Shown here: one piece after another, positions 38,467 to 47,529 of the stretch | Numbering within the stretch: the stretch's first letter is position 1 | Layout: every line of letters starts with the position of its first letter | Assembly: GCF_002159335.1 (NCBI RefSeq) | Contig: NZ_NFHP01000002.1 | Span: 186,001 to 250,000 of the forward strand | Direction of reading: 5' to 3' | Source: Collinsella sp. An7 | Lineage (GTDB): Bacteria; Actinomycetota; Coriobacteriia; Coriobacteriales; Coriobacteriaceae | Length of the DNA: 64,000 nucleotides | Program-made: the position numbers and the translations under genes | The notes under the pieces: generated by a model | The model's input: the letters and a program-made list of their open reading frames with translations, nothing else | What the model was told of the DNA's origin: nothing | The model's database searches: none

Positions 38467-38922
38467 GAATCTCGCCCGTCCTCACCTACCCGGTACCACC
38501 CGGGCCTCAAGCCGCGCACGCTCCAAGCGAGCGCAGCGCCGTTATGCGTCTATCCCCCAGCTGACCTGGTCTTTGACCCCACACCTGCGCACTGGGGCGT
38601 TTGCTCGGCCGCCGCGGCGGCGTCACGACTAACCCGCTCGCCCGCGGGGCGGTATGCCCCCGATGGGTAGAACGGACGGTGCGACTTACCTCTAGGACGC
38701 GCCATGATCGCCCCCGCGCGCACGCGGCGGCTTACGTGGATCCTTTTGACCGCGTCTGTCTTGGACTAGGGCTCGCGCCCGCAACCACAGCCTGAGGGAT
38801 GCGGGCATTATACCAAAGCGCGGGCGGATGGGCTGAGGTCGCGCCGCAGGTAATGGCCCGGAAAGACAATGGGGGCGCGGCGTGGGGCACGATTGAGTGC
38901 CAACCCCGAGACGCCCGGCCCC
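38467..38922. other. 456-base leader region upstream of the solute-binding lipoprotein gene
   Basis: No gene is credible. Reading on the minus strand towards the lipoprotein gene, 38502-38489 reads CGGGTGGTACCGGG, which matches the T-box core AGGGTGGNACCGCG at all but two positions and could form a hairpin with flanking CCCGG. The rest contains GC-rich stems, for example GCCGCCGCGGCGGC near 38610-38624. Stem I of a T-box could not be drawn convincingly. Confidence 0.35.
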
Positions 38923-39738
38923 TTACCAGACGCGGGCGAGGGCGAGCGCTTCCACCCGAGCAGCACCTGAGGCTGCCAGCGCCTCCGCAACCGCGGAGAG
39001 CGTGGCCCCGGTGGTGATGACGTCGTCGAGCACGAGGAGCCGCATGCCGCGCACGTCGGCCACCACCTCGTAGACACCCTGCGCGCTCTCCGCACGGGCG
39101 GCCCGACCGAGGGCGCGCTGGTCGGAGCGACCGTGTTTGGCGAGCGCATCCGCCAGAGGTTTGCCCGCAAGCTCGGCAAACGGTCGGGCCACTGCCTCCA
39201 TGTGGTCAAACCCGCGACGCGCAAAGGCCGCGGCCGTTACGGGCACAAAGGTGACGGCGTCCGCATCGGAGAGGATGCCGCCGTAACGGCCGGGCGCCGT
39301 CTCCTCGGCGTGGAGCGCTGTATCGTAGAGCATCTGGGCGATGAGCGGGGCGAGGCGCCGCTCGCCGCCATCCTTGTAGGCGCGGATGATGCGCGGCAGG
39401 GGCTCGGCAAAGACCGCCGTGGCAAGCACCCGACCCAGGGCGCGTTGAGGGTCTGCAGGAACCTTGCCGCCCGGTGCCAGGGGCGTTGGGGTCGTTGCGC
39501 CCACAACGCGCGACGCCTGCCCCGCCGTGGCGCCCGCTCGGTCGCACTCCGTACAGAGGAGGTCGCCAAACGGCGCGCCGCAGCGCAGGCAGGCGTGTAA
39601 GGGATCGATCGGCGTGAGCTGGTATAGGCAATCGTCGCAGATGAGCGCACCGGGCCGTTCGCACCCCGCGCACCGCGTGGGCGAGAGCACCTCGAGCGCG
39701 GCCTCGCGGAGGGCGCCGAGGAGCGCTCCCTTATGCAT
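38923..39738 (-). CDS. ComF family phosphoribosyltransferase-like protein
   Basis: A 271-residue ComF-type protein. An N-terminal zinc finger (CAGCERPGALICDDCLYQ, then CLRCGAPFGDLLCTEC) is followed by a type I phosphoribosyltransferase fold with the PRPP loop LLVLDDVITTGAT. ComF helps single-stranded DNA uptake in competent bacteria; many carriers are not known to be competent. The ATG at 39738 overlaps the ricT stop by 8 bases, so translation is coupled. The C-terminus ends after the PRTase core. Confidence 0.9.
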   Translation of the reverse strand: MHKGALLGALREAALEVLSPTRCAGCERPGALICDDCLYQLTPIDPLHACLRCGAPFGDLLCTECDRAGATAGQASRVVGATTPTPLAPGGKVPADPQRALGRVLATAVFAEPLPRIIRAYKDGGERRLAPLIAQMLYDTALHAEETAPGRYGGILSDADAVTFVPVTAAAFARRGFDHMEAVARPFAELAGKPLADALAKHGRSDQRALGRAARAESAQGVYEVVADVRGMRLLVLDDVITTGATLSAVAEALAASGAARVEALALARVW

Positions 39739-41461
39739 CTCCGCTCGGCGCTGCGGGCGCCGAGCCCTCGCCACCCTCGGAGCGCGGCTTGCGCGGGCGC
39801 CGGCGACGGCGGCGCTTGGGAGCTTGGCCCTCGCCCTTCTCGCCCGAGGCGGCGGGATTCGCCCCGCGCTCCTCCGCAGCACCGGAGGACGAACCGCCGC
39901 GCGCTCCCCCGCCATCGCCGGGACGGCGACGCGTCACCTTGACCTCGCCCTCGCTCAACTGGTCCGCAACGGAAGGAGTATCGGGCTTAACGGAGCGGCC
40001 GCGCCCGCCAAACCCCTCTGCAGACGAACCGGCCGTGTGACGCCGGCGGCGCGAGCGCCCGGGTGCGGCGGATGCGGAACCCTTGGCGTTGGCCGCGGCG
40101 GCATCGGAATTGCCCGCACCGGGCGCGCCGGTACCGGCCCCCTCGCGAGCTGCCGCGCTGCGGAAGGCGTCGTTGCGCTCCTCGGCCGTCAGGTGGCGGC
40201 GGCGACGGCGTGTCGGACCCGAGCCGGCGCTCGCATCGCCCGTGGCCTGCTGCGCCGCGCCATCACCGGAACGGCGCGCGCTCGTGTGCTCCTGACCCTC
40301 GGCAGCCGCACCCGTCGAGCGCTTGCGGCGCCGGCGACCCGTCGAGCTGCCCTCTCCCGCAGCGCCGGCAGCCTCATCGCGCTCCGGCTCGGCCTGCGCC
40401 GAGCGGCTCTTGCCGCGGCTGCGCTTGCTGCCACCTGTCTGCACGCTCGAGCCGCCCTCGGCCGCACGGCGCCGGCGCGTGGGCCCAGACGTCACGATGC
40501 GATCGGCCTGCGAGAGCCCGTCGCCCACGTCCATGCCGTTCTGGCGGTCGAGCTCCATGAGGGCGAGCGAGATGTCCGCCGAGTCGATCTTCTCCAGCAC
40601 GTCGCGCGTCACGCAGTCGGGCCGGCAGGCGCAGTGCTGCTCCTCGGCCTTCTTCTTGCACGCGTCCGAGCAGGTCATGTCGGAGAGGCTCACGCGGAAG
40701 GTCTTACCGCCCTCGAGCCTGAGCACCAGCTGCTCGCGCGGGGTGTCGTACTCTTGGATCTTGGCTTTGCCGAGCGGGGTGTCGATGAGCGTCTTCTTTT
40801 TGGGGGCGCGGCTCTTAAAGTCCTTGTACGCCTCAAACTCGTAGCGCAGGCAGCACATGAGCCTACCGCACACGCCCGAGATCTTGGCCGAGTTGAGCGG
40901 GAGGTCCTGCTCCTTGGCCATGCGGATCGAGACCGGCTCAAACTGCCCGCCAAAGCGCGTGCAGCACAGCTCCTGGCCGCAGGTGGCGTAGCCGCCCGCA
41001 AGGCGCGTCTCGTCGCGCACGCCGATCTGGCGCATGTCGACCCGTGTGTGGAAGCACGCCGAGAGATCCTTGACGAGCTGGCGGAAGTCCACACGGTCCT
41101 CGGCGGCAAAGTAGAAGACGGCCTTCTCGCCCCCAAAGAGAAACTCCACGCCCACAGGCTTCATGTCGAGGCCGTTTTGCTTGACGAGCCGGCGGAAGTC
41201 GGTCATGGCGGCGTCGCCGCGATCGGCCAGCTCGTCGGCGCGGTCGAGGTCGGCGTCGGTGGCGATGCGCAAGACCGGCTTGAGCGGAGCGGCGAGCTCG
41301 GACTCGTCCACCTCAAAGGGATCGGCCGTTACCAGGCCGAGCTCGGTGCCGCGCTCGGTGGAGCAGACGGCGTAATCGGCCTCGACGATATCGAGACCCT
41401 GTGGGTCAAACCACAGCTCGCGAGCGGCAAAGGGAAACTTAACGGGTACTACGATCGGCAT
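39731..41461 (-). CDS. ricT: RicT/YaaT (PSP1) family protein with long Arg-rich C-terminal extension
   Basis: A 576-residue protein. Residues 1 to about 300 are the PSP1 domain with the cysteine motifs of RicT (GGYATCGQELCCTRFGG, then SGVCGRLMCCLRYEFEAY and a Cys-rich SDACKKKAEEQHCAC). In Bacillus RicT, with RicA and RicF, forms an Fe-S complex that stimulates RNase Y-dependent mRNA maturation and sporulation/competence. The final 270 residues are low-complexity with six basic blocks (TRRRRA, RRRRKR, RRRRRH, RRRRH, RRRP, KRRRRRRPRKPR), an extension absent in the Bacillus protein. It overlaps holB by 13 bases. Confidence 0.92.
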   Translation of the reverse strand: MPIVVPVKFPFAARELWFDPQGLDIVEADYAVCSTERGTELGLVTADPFEVDESELAAPLKPVLRIATDADLDRADELADRGDAAMTDFRRLVKQNGLDMKPVGVEFLFGGEKAVFYFAAEDRVDFRQLVKDLSACFHTRVDMRQIGVRDETRLAGGYATCGQELCCTRFGGQFEPVSIRMAKEQDLPLNSAKISGVCGRLMCCLRYEFEAYKDFKSRAPKKKTLIDTPLGKAKIQEYDTPREQLVLRLEGGKTFRVSLSDMTCSDACKKKAEEQHCACRPDCVTRDVLEKIDSADISLALMELDRQNGMDVGDGLSQADRIVTSGPTRRRRAAEGGSSVQTGGSKRSRGKSRSAQAEPERDEAAGAAGEGSSTGRRRRKRSTGAAAEGQEHTSARRSGDGAAQQATGDASAGSGPTRRRRRHLTAEERNDAFRSAAAREGAGTGAPGAGNSDAAAANAKGSASAAPGRSRRRRHTAGSSAEGFGGRGRSVKPDTPSVADQLSEGEVKVTRRRPGDGGGARGGSSSGAAEERGANPAASGEKGEGQAPKRRRRRRPRKPRSEGGEGSAPAAPSGDA

Positions 41462-42579
41462 AGAAGCGCCTTTCTGATATCGAGGAGCATGACCTCGAGG
41501 GCCAGCTGGGGGGTGATGTTCCGGGCGATGGTGCGCTCGGCGGCGGTCACGGCGCGGATGGCGCGCACCGCGCCGGGCACGGTCGTGGCGGCGGCGAGAC
41601 GGCCCACGGTCTCGCGGGCGTCCTCGTTGACGATGCCGCCCGCATCCTCGAGGGTGAGCAGCACGTCGCGCATGAGCGAGCGGGCGCTCGCCAGCACTTC
41701 CATCATACCCGAACGCTCGCGGGCGTTGAGTTCGCGCTTCTGACGGTCCTCAAGCTGCTTTAATGCTCCACGCGAGAGGTAGTCGGCGTTTTGGCTGAGA
41801 ACCGCCTCCTGGGTCGACTTGACCTCGGCGAGCGGTGCCTTGACGGCCATGATGAGCTCCTTGGCCGCGCGGAGGATGTCGAGTTCATCGGCGTGCGGGA
41901 GCGCGTCGAGGGAGCGGAGCATCGTGCGGCGGGCCTCCTGACGCTCGGCGCTCTTAAGGAAAGCGACTGCGCGCGCTGGGCTCCCCGCCACGGCCACGGC
42001 CATGCGGCAGCGCGGCTCGGTGGCGCCCGTTGCCTGCGCGACGGCACGGGCAGCGTCGGCCGGCGCGACCATGCGGAAGGGCACGCACTGGCAGCGCGAG
42101 ACGATAGTGGGCAAGATGGTCTCCGCCGAGGTGCCCAGCAGAATGAAGGTCACGCCCGCGGGCGGCTCCTCAAGCGTCTTGAGCAGGGCGTTTGCCGAGT
42201 CGGCCCGGAGGCGGTCGGCCTGGTCGATGATGTAGACCTTGGTCTTGGCGCGGATGGGCGCGAGCGACACATCCTCGATGAGGTCGCGCGTCTGGCCGAT
42301 GAGGTAGCCCGTAACGCTCTCGGGCGCGTAGTAGTGCACGTCGGGATGGGTGTGGCGGGCCACGCGCACGCACGCCTCGCAGGACCCGCAGCCGCCGTGC
42401 TCGCACACGAGCGCCTGCGCGAGGGCCCAGGCGGCATCGAGCTTGCCCGAGCCGGGAGCCCCCAAAAAGAGGTAGGCGTGGCTCGTGCGGCCGCTCGTAA
42501 CGGCGCGGGCGAGAAAGTCGCGCACGCGGGGTTGTGTGTCGAGCTGGGCGAGCAGGCTCGCCGGGGCAAGATCGGGCAT
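41449..42579 (-). CDS. holB: DNA polymerase III delta-prime subunit
   Basis: A 376-residue clamp-loader subunit. The AAA+ part has a degenerate Walker A (GAPGSGKLDAAWALAQAL, Lys then Leu instead of Thr/Ser), the zinc-binding CEHGGCGSCEACVRV, the VYIIDQADRLRADSANALLKTLEEPPAG region and the SRC motif (TIVSRCQCVPF). Delta-prime does not hydrolyse ATP, matching the degenerate site. GGGAGGTG precedes the ATG at 42579. It follows tmk and overlaps ricT, the usual tmk-holB-ricT order. Confidence 0.92.
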   Translation of the reverse strand: MPDLAPASLLAQLDTQPRVRDFLARAVTSGRTSHAYLFLGAPGSGKLDAAWALAQALVCEHGGCGSCEACVRVARHTHPDVHYYAPESVTGYLIGQTRDLIEDVSLAPIRAKTKVYIIDQADRLRADSANALLKTLEEPPAGVTFILLGTSAETILPTIVSRCQCVPFRMVAPADAARAVAQATGATEPRCRMAVAVAGSPARAVAFLKSAERQEARRTMLRSLDALPHADELDILRAAKELIMAVKAPLAEVKSTQEAVLSQNADYLSRGALKQLEDRQKRELNARERSGMMEVLASARSLMRDVLLTLEDAGGIVNEDARETVGRLAAATTVPGAVRAIRAVTAAERTIARNITPQLALEVMLLDIRKALLCRS

Positions 42580-42662
42580 GGGCGGCACCTCCCTAGGCGT
42601 CAGGCGGGTTGGGTGAGTAACCATGATAGCCGTTTGCCCGGACAGCTGATGCAGCCCGGCAT

Positions 42663-42720
42663 GTGACAGTGGGGACAGGTTATGTTGTCACGTGACAACA
42701 TAACCTGTCCCCCTTGTCAC
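42663..42720. repeat. palindrome of the GGGGACAGGTT family, copy 4
   Basis: Arms of 29 bases (42663-42691 and 42692-42720) meet at the centre TGTCACGTGACA; 27 of 29 positions pair. The outer end overlaps the tmk stop codon (42717-42719), so the element supplies the end of the coding sequence. Confidence 0.9.
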
Positions 42721-43466
42721 ATGGCGAGGGCGGCGCGGGCGCTCGCAGCGTCGACCGCAAGCCCCACGCTTGCAAGCTCGGCAAGCGCGCAGGCAAAGAC
42801 CGCGTCGATGGGCTGCGAGGCGTCCACGAGCTTCACGCGCCCGGGCTCCTCACGTGCGATGGTGCGGTAACCTGCCGCCACGCGCTCCTGATAGGCAAGG
42901 CCCTTGGCCTCGATACGGTCGGGCGCGCCCTCGCGCGCTGCAGCCCGGTGCGCGGCCTCGTGCGGATCGATATCAAAGACGAGCGTGAGGTCGGGCACGC
43001 AATCCCCCGCCGCAAGGGCGTTGGCGGCGCTCGCCGTCTCGCGCGGCACGCTCCCCGCGCACGACTGGTACGCGGTGGTGGAATCGTAGAACCGGTCGCA
43101 CAGCACGACCTTCCCCGCTGCGAGCGCGGGACGAATGGCCTCGTGCACGTGCTGGGCGCGCGCCGCCTCGTAGAGCAGAAGCTCGCAGGTGTCGCACATG
43201 GCGGCGTTGGCGGGGTCGAGCAGAAGGCTCCGGATCTTCTCCGAGATTTCAACACCGCCTGGCTCGCGCAAAAGCACCGCGTCGCGGCCGGCATGCTCGA
43301 GCGCCGCCTTGATGAGCCGCGCCTGGGTGGACTTGCCGCACCCGTCGATACCCTCGAGCGTGATGAACATGCCGCGCCCGCGATCGGCCGCCTGCTCGGC
43401 CCGGTCCGCGCTATCCGCCGTCGGCTGCTCGCACGCGCAGCAAGCGCGTTCCAGATTCTCCGCCAT
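42717..43466 (-). CDS. tmk: thymidylate kinase
   Basis: A 249-residue dTMP kinase. The P-loop is in MFITLEGIDGCGKSTQARLI, followed by the DR(Y/F) motif CDRFYDSTTAYQS and VFDIDPHEAAHRAAAREG. The catalytic part is of normal length (about 217), but the only good ribosome site (AGGGGGAG) precedes an ATG at 43466, giving a 32-residue N-terminal extension MAENLERACCACEQ with three cysteines. An internal start at 43370 has no site. It begins 8 bases after the DUF4013 gene. Its 3' end lies in a palindromic repeat. Confidence 0.93.
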   Translation of the reverse strand: MAENLERACCACEQPTADSADRAEQAADRGRGMFITLEGIDGCGKSTQARLIKAALEHAGRDAVLLREPGGVEISEKIRSLLLDPANAAMCDTCELLLYEAARAQHVHEAIRPALAAGKVVLCDRFYDSTTAYQSCAGSVPRETASAANALAAGDCVPDLTLVFDIDPHEAAHRAAAREGAPDRIEAKGLAYQERVAAGYRTIAREEPGRVKLVDASQPIDAVFACALAELASVGLAVDAASARAALAM

Positions 43467-43474
43467 GGCTCCCC

Positions 43475-44614
43475 CTAGACTGCGCGATCCATGTAGTACT
43501 TGACGTTCTCCTGGTACTCGGGCCATCCCTCGGGGTGGAAGTCCTGCACCCAGTAGCCGAGGGCGCGCGCCGACACGATCGAGGCGGTTGTCGACACAAA
43601 GAAGATCGCGAAGCAGAGCACGAGCGTGATGGGAATGAACGATACCATGAGCGAGAGCATCTGCGCCACGATGTACGAATCGGGCAAGTAGGCGCTCGGC
43701 ATGCTGTATGCCACCGACGCGGCAGAGCCCACCACCACGGCAAACCAGACGACCTCGCACAAGAGCGTCACCGCGATGGAGATGATCGCGGGCGCCCACG
43801 TGGCGGCAAAGATCTGGCCGGTCTTGCCCGGCGCGGCAAAGAGCGACCAGGCGCGCTTGACGTTGAGGCCCGAGCGCACGCGGCCGCAAAGCGCTGTGCG
43901 CATGTACATGGCGGCAAAAAACGGCAGGCAGCAGATGATGAAGGCAATGACGAGCAGCACGTAGACAGCCCCCAGCCCCAGCGCGCCAAAGACGGTGGCC
44001 GAGAGCAGCGCGAGCACGAAGAGCGCGACGGTCATGATGACCGAGACACCGTAGATGTAGAGGCCGTTATCGAGCACGCCGGGGCGCACGATCTTTTGCG
44101 GCAGCGGCAGGTGCCGGCCAAGCGCCTGCTCGCGCGCCCAGGTGTAGACGTAGCCGTTGAGCACGAGGCTGCCCACGCCGGGCACAAACTGAAAGAGCGC
44201 GAGCTTGAAGATGATCCAGAGCTTGCCGGGGGACGCCTTGAAGTCCATCCAGGCGCGCTTGAGCGGGCTCGGCTGATAGACGGGCTGCGGGGCGATGGAG
44301 GTTTCGGGCGCGCCCGGGAAGGTCTCGGTGGGATTGGTGCCGGTGGGCGCCGCAGTGGCGCTTGCCGAGGTGTTGCCGGATGCGGCGCCGGCGGACGCGG
44401 CCGCGGTGTTCTCTGGGGCACCGTTCTGCGCGGACGTCGGCTGCTCGGGGGCTGCGGAAGCCTGCGCGGACCCAGACGCCACCGGCGCGTCGTCGGACGG
44501 CTCGCCGGCGACAGACTCGCTCGTTGCAACAAAGAGCGTGCCGCACTGCGGGCAGCACGCATTCTGGGGGTCGGCTGGCTCAAAAGTAAACCCACAGGTA
44601 GGGCAGGTGGCCAT
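43475..44614 (-). CDS. zinc-ribbon and DUF4013 membrane protein
   Basis: A 379-residue protein. The N-terminal zinc ribbon CPTCGFTFEPADPQNACCPQCG is followed by 80 residues of Ala/Pro/Thr/Ser linker and a DUF4013-type membrane domain with about six helices (SPLKRAWMDFKASPGKLWII at its start, then NGYVYTWAREQALGRHLPLP). Function of the family is unknown; it may be a membrane remodelling or transport factor. GAGGAGA precedes the ATG at 44614. It is the gene directly upstream of tmk and may share its transcript with tmk-holB-ricT-comF. Confidence 0.8.
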   Translation of the reverse strand: MATCPTCGFTFEPADPQNACCPQCGTLFVATSESVAGEPSDDAPVASGSAQASAAPEQPTSAQNGAPENTAAASAGAASGNTSASATAAPTGTNPTETFPGAPETSIAPQPVYQPSPLKRAWMDFKASPGKLWIIFKLALFQFVPGVGSLVLNGYVYTWAREQALGRHLPLPQKIVRPGVLDNGLYIYGVSVIMTVALFVLALLSATVFGALGLGAVYVLLVIAFIICCLPFFAAMYMRTALCGRVRSGLNVKRAWSLFAAPGKTGQIFAATWAPAIISIAVTLLCEVVWFAVVVGSAASVAYSMPSAYLPDSYIVAQMLSLMVSFIPITLVLCFAIFFVSTTASIVSARALGYWVQDFHPEGWPEYQENVKYYMDRAV

Positions 44615-44910
44615 GATGTCTCCTCTGACTGATGGGGCGCGGGCGCCGTGCGCTGCGCCGCCGATTCCGGGCGCCGCACACGGAGCGCGGCGTCCGTCCA
44701 TTGTAGCCGATAGCCAACCGGCCGGTGAACGCGCCCCGCACCGGCAAAGCGCCCCAGCCGCGCGACGACGTCCGAGTGCTGCGCACCGTTTGCAGACACA
44801 CCCGGCAAGCAAAAAGCCCCACCCGGAGCCCACCTCACCGCAAGCGCAATCGTCGCGCAAGTGAAACAAGCTCCAGACGGGGCCCTCAGCCAATCAACCG
44901 CGCAGCTGCC

Positions 44911-47529
44911 CTACGCGTCCGACCCCTTGCTCGTCTTGGTAGACGTCTTCTTGGCCGTTGTCTTCTTGGCAGCGGTCTTCTTAGTAGCCGTCTTCTTTGC
45001 CGCGCCCTTCGACGTCGTGCGCTTGGCACCGGGCTTTGCCGCCGCCTTGGAACCGGCGCGACCGCGGCCTCGGCCGGAGGAGGCCTTCTGCTCCTTGCCC
45101 GGGCAGTCCATGTTCACGCAGATCCGCCACGGACCGCGCGCCGTCTCAACCACCACGATGGGCGCGCCGCAGTGCTCGCACACCTCGCCCGTAGCCTCGA
45201 GCTTGCCGCGCGCCGGCAGCGGGTAGGAGACCCCACACTCGTCGTAGTTGGTGCAGCGGATGAAGCGTTTGCCGCTGCGCTCGCTCTTGTGCGCGATCAG
45301 GTCGCCGTGCCGACCGGCCTCGGCGCACACGCGGCACTCGCCCACCTTGAGATCGGGCTCGTAGTTGGTGGGGCACTTGGGGTTCACGCAAACCTCGTAG
45401 GCCTTCTGCCGGAACGGCTGACACTTGATGCGCGGCGCTCCGCACTCCGGGCACACGGCCGCCTCGCCCTCGAGCGGGCTCACCTTTACGCCGGAGGGCA
45501 CCGGGTAGGTCACGTCGCAGTCGGGCCAGCCCATGCACCCGATAAAGCTTCCGCGCGTCTTGGCGGAGGTCTTCATCACCAGGTCCTTGCCGCACTTGGG
45601 GCAGGTCCCCACGCGCGCGTCGGCCGTCACCGCATCGGCTATCGCCTCGCCAAGGTCGTCCTTGTGCTCAATGAGCGCATCGAGCATGCCGGCAAGGAGC
45701 GCCCGCGAGTGCTCGACCACGTGGTCTTGGGTGTCCTTGCCCTCGGCCACACGGGTCATATCCTCGTCGAGCTCGGCCGTCATCTCGGGCGTGGTGATGC
45801 GCGGTGCAAACTCGTGCAGCGCGTCCACGATGGCCATGCCCAACTGGCTCGGCTCGATGGGGTCGTTTTTGAGGTAGCGCACCTGGTAGAGGCGCTCGAT
45901 AATCGAGGCGCGGGTGGACTTGGTGCCAAGGCCCCGCTTCTCCATCTCCTGCACGAGGCGCCCCTGGCTGTAGCGAGCGGGCGGCTCGGTCTGCTTGGCC
46001 TCGAGCTTGATGTCGCGCACGTCCACCGTCTCGCCCTCGGCAAGCTGCGGCAGCTGCTCATCGCGCTTGAGGCCGTAGGGGTACGCCTCGCGGAACCCCG
46101 CCTCTACGAGCACATCGCCCGAGGCGGTAAACGGCTCGCCCGCAACATCGATCGAGAGCTTGGTGTTCTCGATGGTCGCGGGGCCCATGAGCGTTGCCAA
46201 GAAGCGCCGCGCGATGAGCATATAGAGCTTCTTCTGGCCGCCGTCGAGGGTCTCGGGATCGCCCTGGCCCGTGGGGTGGATGGGCGGGTGGTCGGTGGTC
46301 TCGACCTTGCCGCGCGTGGGCTTCATCGGCCCGGCGAGCACCTTTTGGCAGACGGGTCGGAGCGCCGGCGAGCCCGCCGCGAGCCCCTTGACCACACCCG
46401 CAATGTCGAGCGAGCGCGGGTAGACGGTGTTGTCGACGCGCGGGTAGGAGATAAAGCCCGCCATGTAGAGGCTCTCGGCGATACGCATGGTGCGAGCCGG
46501 AGAGATGCCCTCAGCCGCCGCGGCCGCCTGGAGCGCCGTGGTGTTAAAGGGGATGGGCGGCTGCTGCTTGCGGCTGCGTTTGGCCACCGCGGTAACGGTG
46601 CCCGTGGAGGCGTGCTCCACATGCGCAAAGGCCGTCTCGGCTGCATGCTTGTCGGTAAAGCGCGCGGTGGCGTGCGCGATCTTAAAGTCGCTCCCGTCCA
46701 CACCCTGGGCCGCCGCCATGCCGCGAATCTGCCAGTAGTCCTCGGGCACAAAGGCCATGCGCTCGCGCTCGCGCTCAACCACCAGGGCGAGCGTGGGCGT
46801 CTGCACGCGGCCGGCGGAGCGCACGTTGCCAAAGCCGCCAAAGCGCGCGAGCGTGAGGTAGCGCGTGAGGACAGCGCCCCAGATGAGGTCGATGTACTGG
46901 CGGCTCTCGCCGGCATCGGCAAGGTCCTGGTCGAGCGTGACGAGGTTCTCGAAGGCGTGGGTGACCTCGCCCTTGATGAGCGCCGAGTACCGCGCGCGGA
47001 AGGCTGGCACGTCGGGCGCCACCTCGCGCACCATGTCGAGCGCGTCGGAGCCGATGAGCTCGCCCTCGCGGTCGAAGTCCGTGGCGATGATCACGGCGTC
47101 GGCCTTTTTGGCGAGGTTCTTGAGAACGCGGATGATCTCCTTCTCGGCCGGCTTCTTGAGCACGGGGGCCCAGGTGAGGTAGGGCAGGCTCTCGACCTTC
47201 CAGCCTTTGAGCGAGATGCCGTTGGCGAGGAAGGGCTTGCGCTTGCTCTGGTAGGGCGGGCGCGCAAGGCCATCGGGGATGTCGGCGGGAAGCACCTCGC
47301 CGTCCTCGGTGAGGCTGTACCAGCCCTGCTTCTTATCGAAAAGCACGTCGTCGGGAAAGTCGGGCGCCAGGATGTGCCCGGCGAGCCCCATAGAGACCCA
47401 CTCCTCCCCGTCCACCTCAAACCGGTAGACCTGCGTGTTGTAGACCTTGTCGTTTTTGGGTTTGGTGGTGGAGAGCAGCTGCGCGATCTTTTGCGCGGCG
47501 ATGTTCTTCTCTGCAACGACGAGCTTCAC
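44911..47529 (-). CDS. topA: type IA DNA topoisomerase, archaeal/TopB-like, with zinc ribbons and Lys tail
   Basis: An 872-residue topoisomerase that relaxes negative supercoils. The Toprim metal site is ATDFDREGE (Asp151, Asp153, Glu155) and the catalytic Tyr is Tyr362 in GFISYPRVDNTVYP. The SYPR phrase and the absence of the TYMRTDS phrase of ordinary bacterial TopA suggest the archaeal/TopB-like branch. Several C-terminal zinc ribbons follow (CPKCGKDLV, CPECGAPRIKC, CEHCGAPIV), then a 45-residue Lys/Thr/Ala tail. The start is GTG at 47529 behind AGGGGGTG. It lies in the topA-tmk-holB neighbourhood common in Actinobacteria. Confidence 0.92.
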   Translation of the reverse strand: MKLVVAEKNIAAQKIAQLLSTTKPKNDKVYNTQVYRFEVDGEEWVSMGLAGHILAPDFPDDVLFDKKQGWYSLTEDGEVLPADIPDGLARPPYQSKRKPFLANGISLKGWKVESLPYLTWAPVLKKPAEKEIIRVLKNLAKKADAVIIATDFDREGELIGSDALDMVREVAPDVPAFRARYSALIKGEVTHAFENLVTLDQDLADAGESRQYIDLIWGAVLTRYLTLARFGGFGNVRSAGRVQTPTLALVVERERERMAFVPEDYWQIRGMAAAQGVDGSDFKIAHATARFTDKHAAETAFAHVEHASTGTVTAVAKRSRKQQPPIPFNTTALQAAAAAEGISPARTMRIAESLYMAGFISYPRVDNTVYPRSLDIAGVVKGLAAGSPALRPVCQKVLAGPMKPTRGKVETTDHPPIHPTGQGDPETLDGGQKKLYMLIARRFLATLMGPATIENTKLSIDVAGEPFTASGDVLVEAGFREAYPYGLKRDEQLPQLAEGETVDVRDIKLEAKQTEPPARYSQGRLVQEMEKRGLGTKSTRASIIERLYQVRYLKNDPIEPSQLGMAIVDALHEFAPRITTPEMTAELDEDMTRVAEGKDTQDHVVEHSRALLAGMLDALIEHKDDLGEAIADAVTADARVGTCPKCGKDLVMKTSAKTRGSFIGCMGWPDCDVTYPVPSGVKVSPLEGEAAVCPECGAPRIKCQPFRQKAYEVCVNPKCPTNYEPDLKVGECRVCAEAGRHGDLIAHKSERSGKRFIRCTNYDECGVSYPLPARGKLEATGEVCEHCGAPIVVVETARGPWRICVNMDCPGKEQKASSGRGRGRAGSKAAAKPGAKRTTSKGAAKKTATKKTAAKKTTAKKTSTKTSKGSDA

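Noticed and set aside
47501-47529. ATG start for topA
   Set aside because: The conserved N-terminus begins with the GTG at 47529 behind a ribosome site; a later ATG would delete the start of the Toprim domain.
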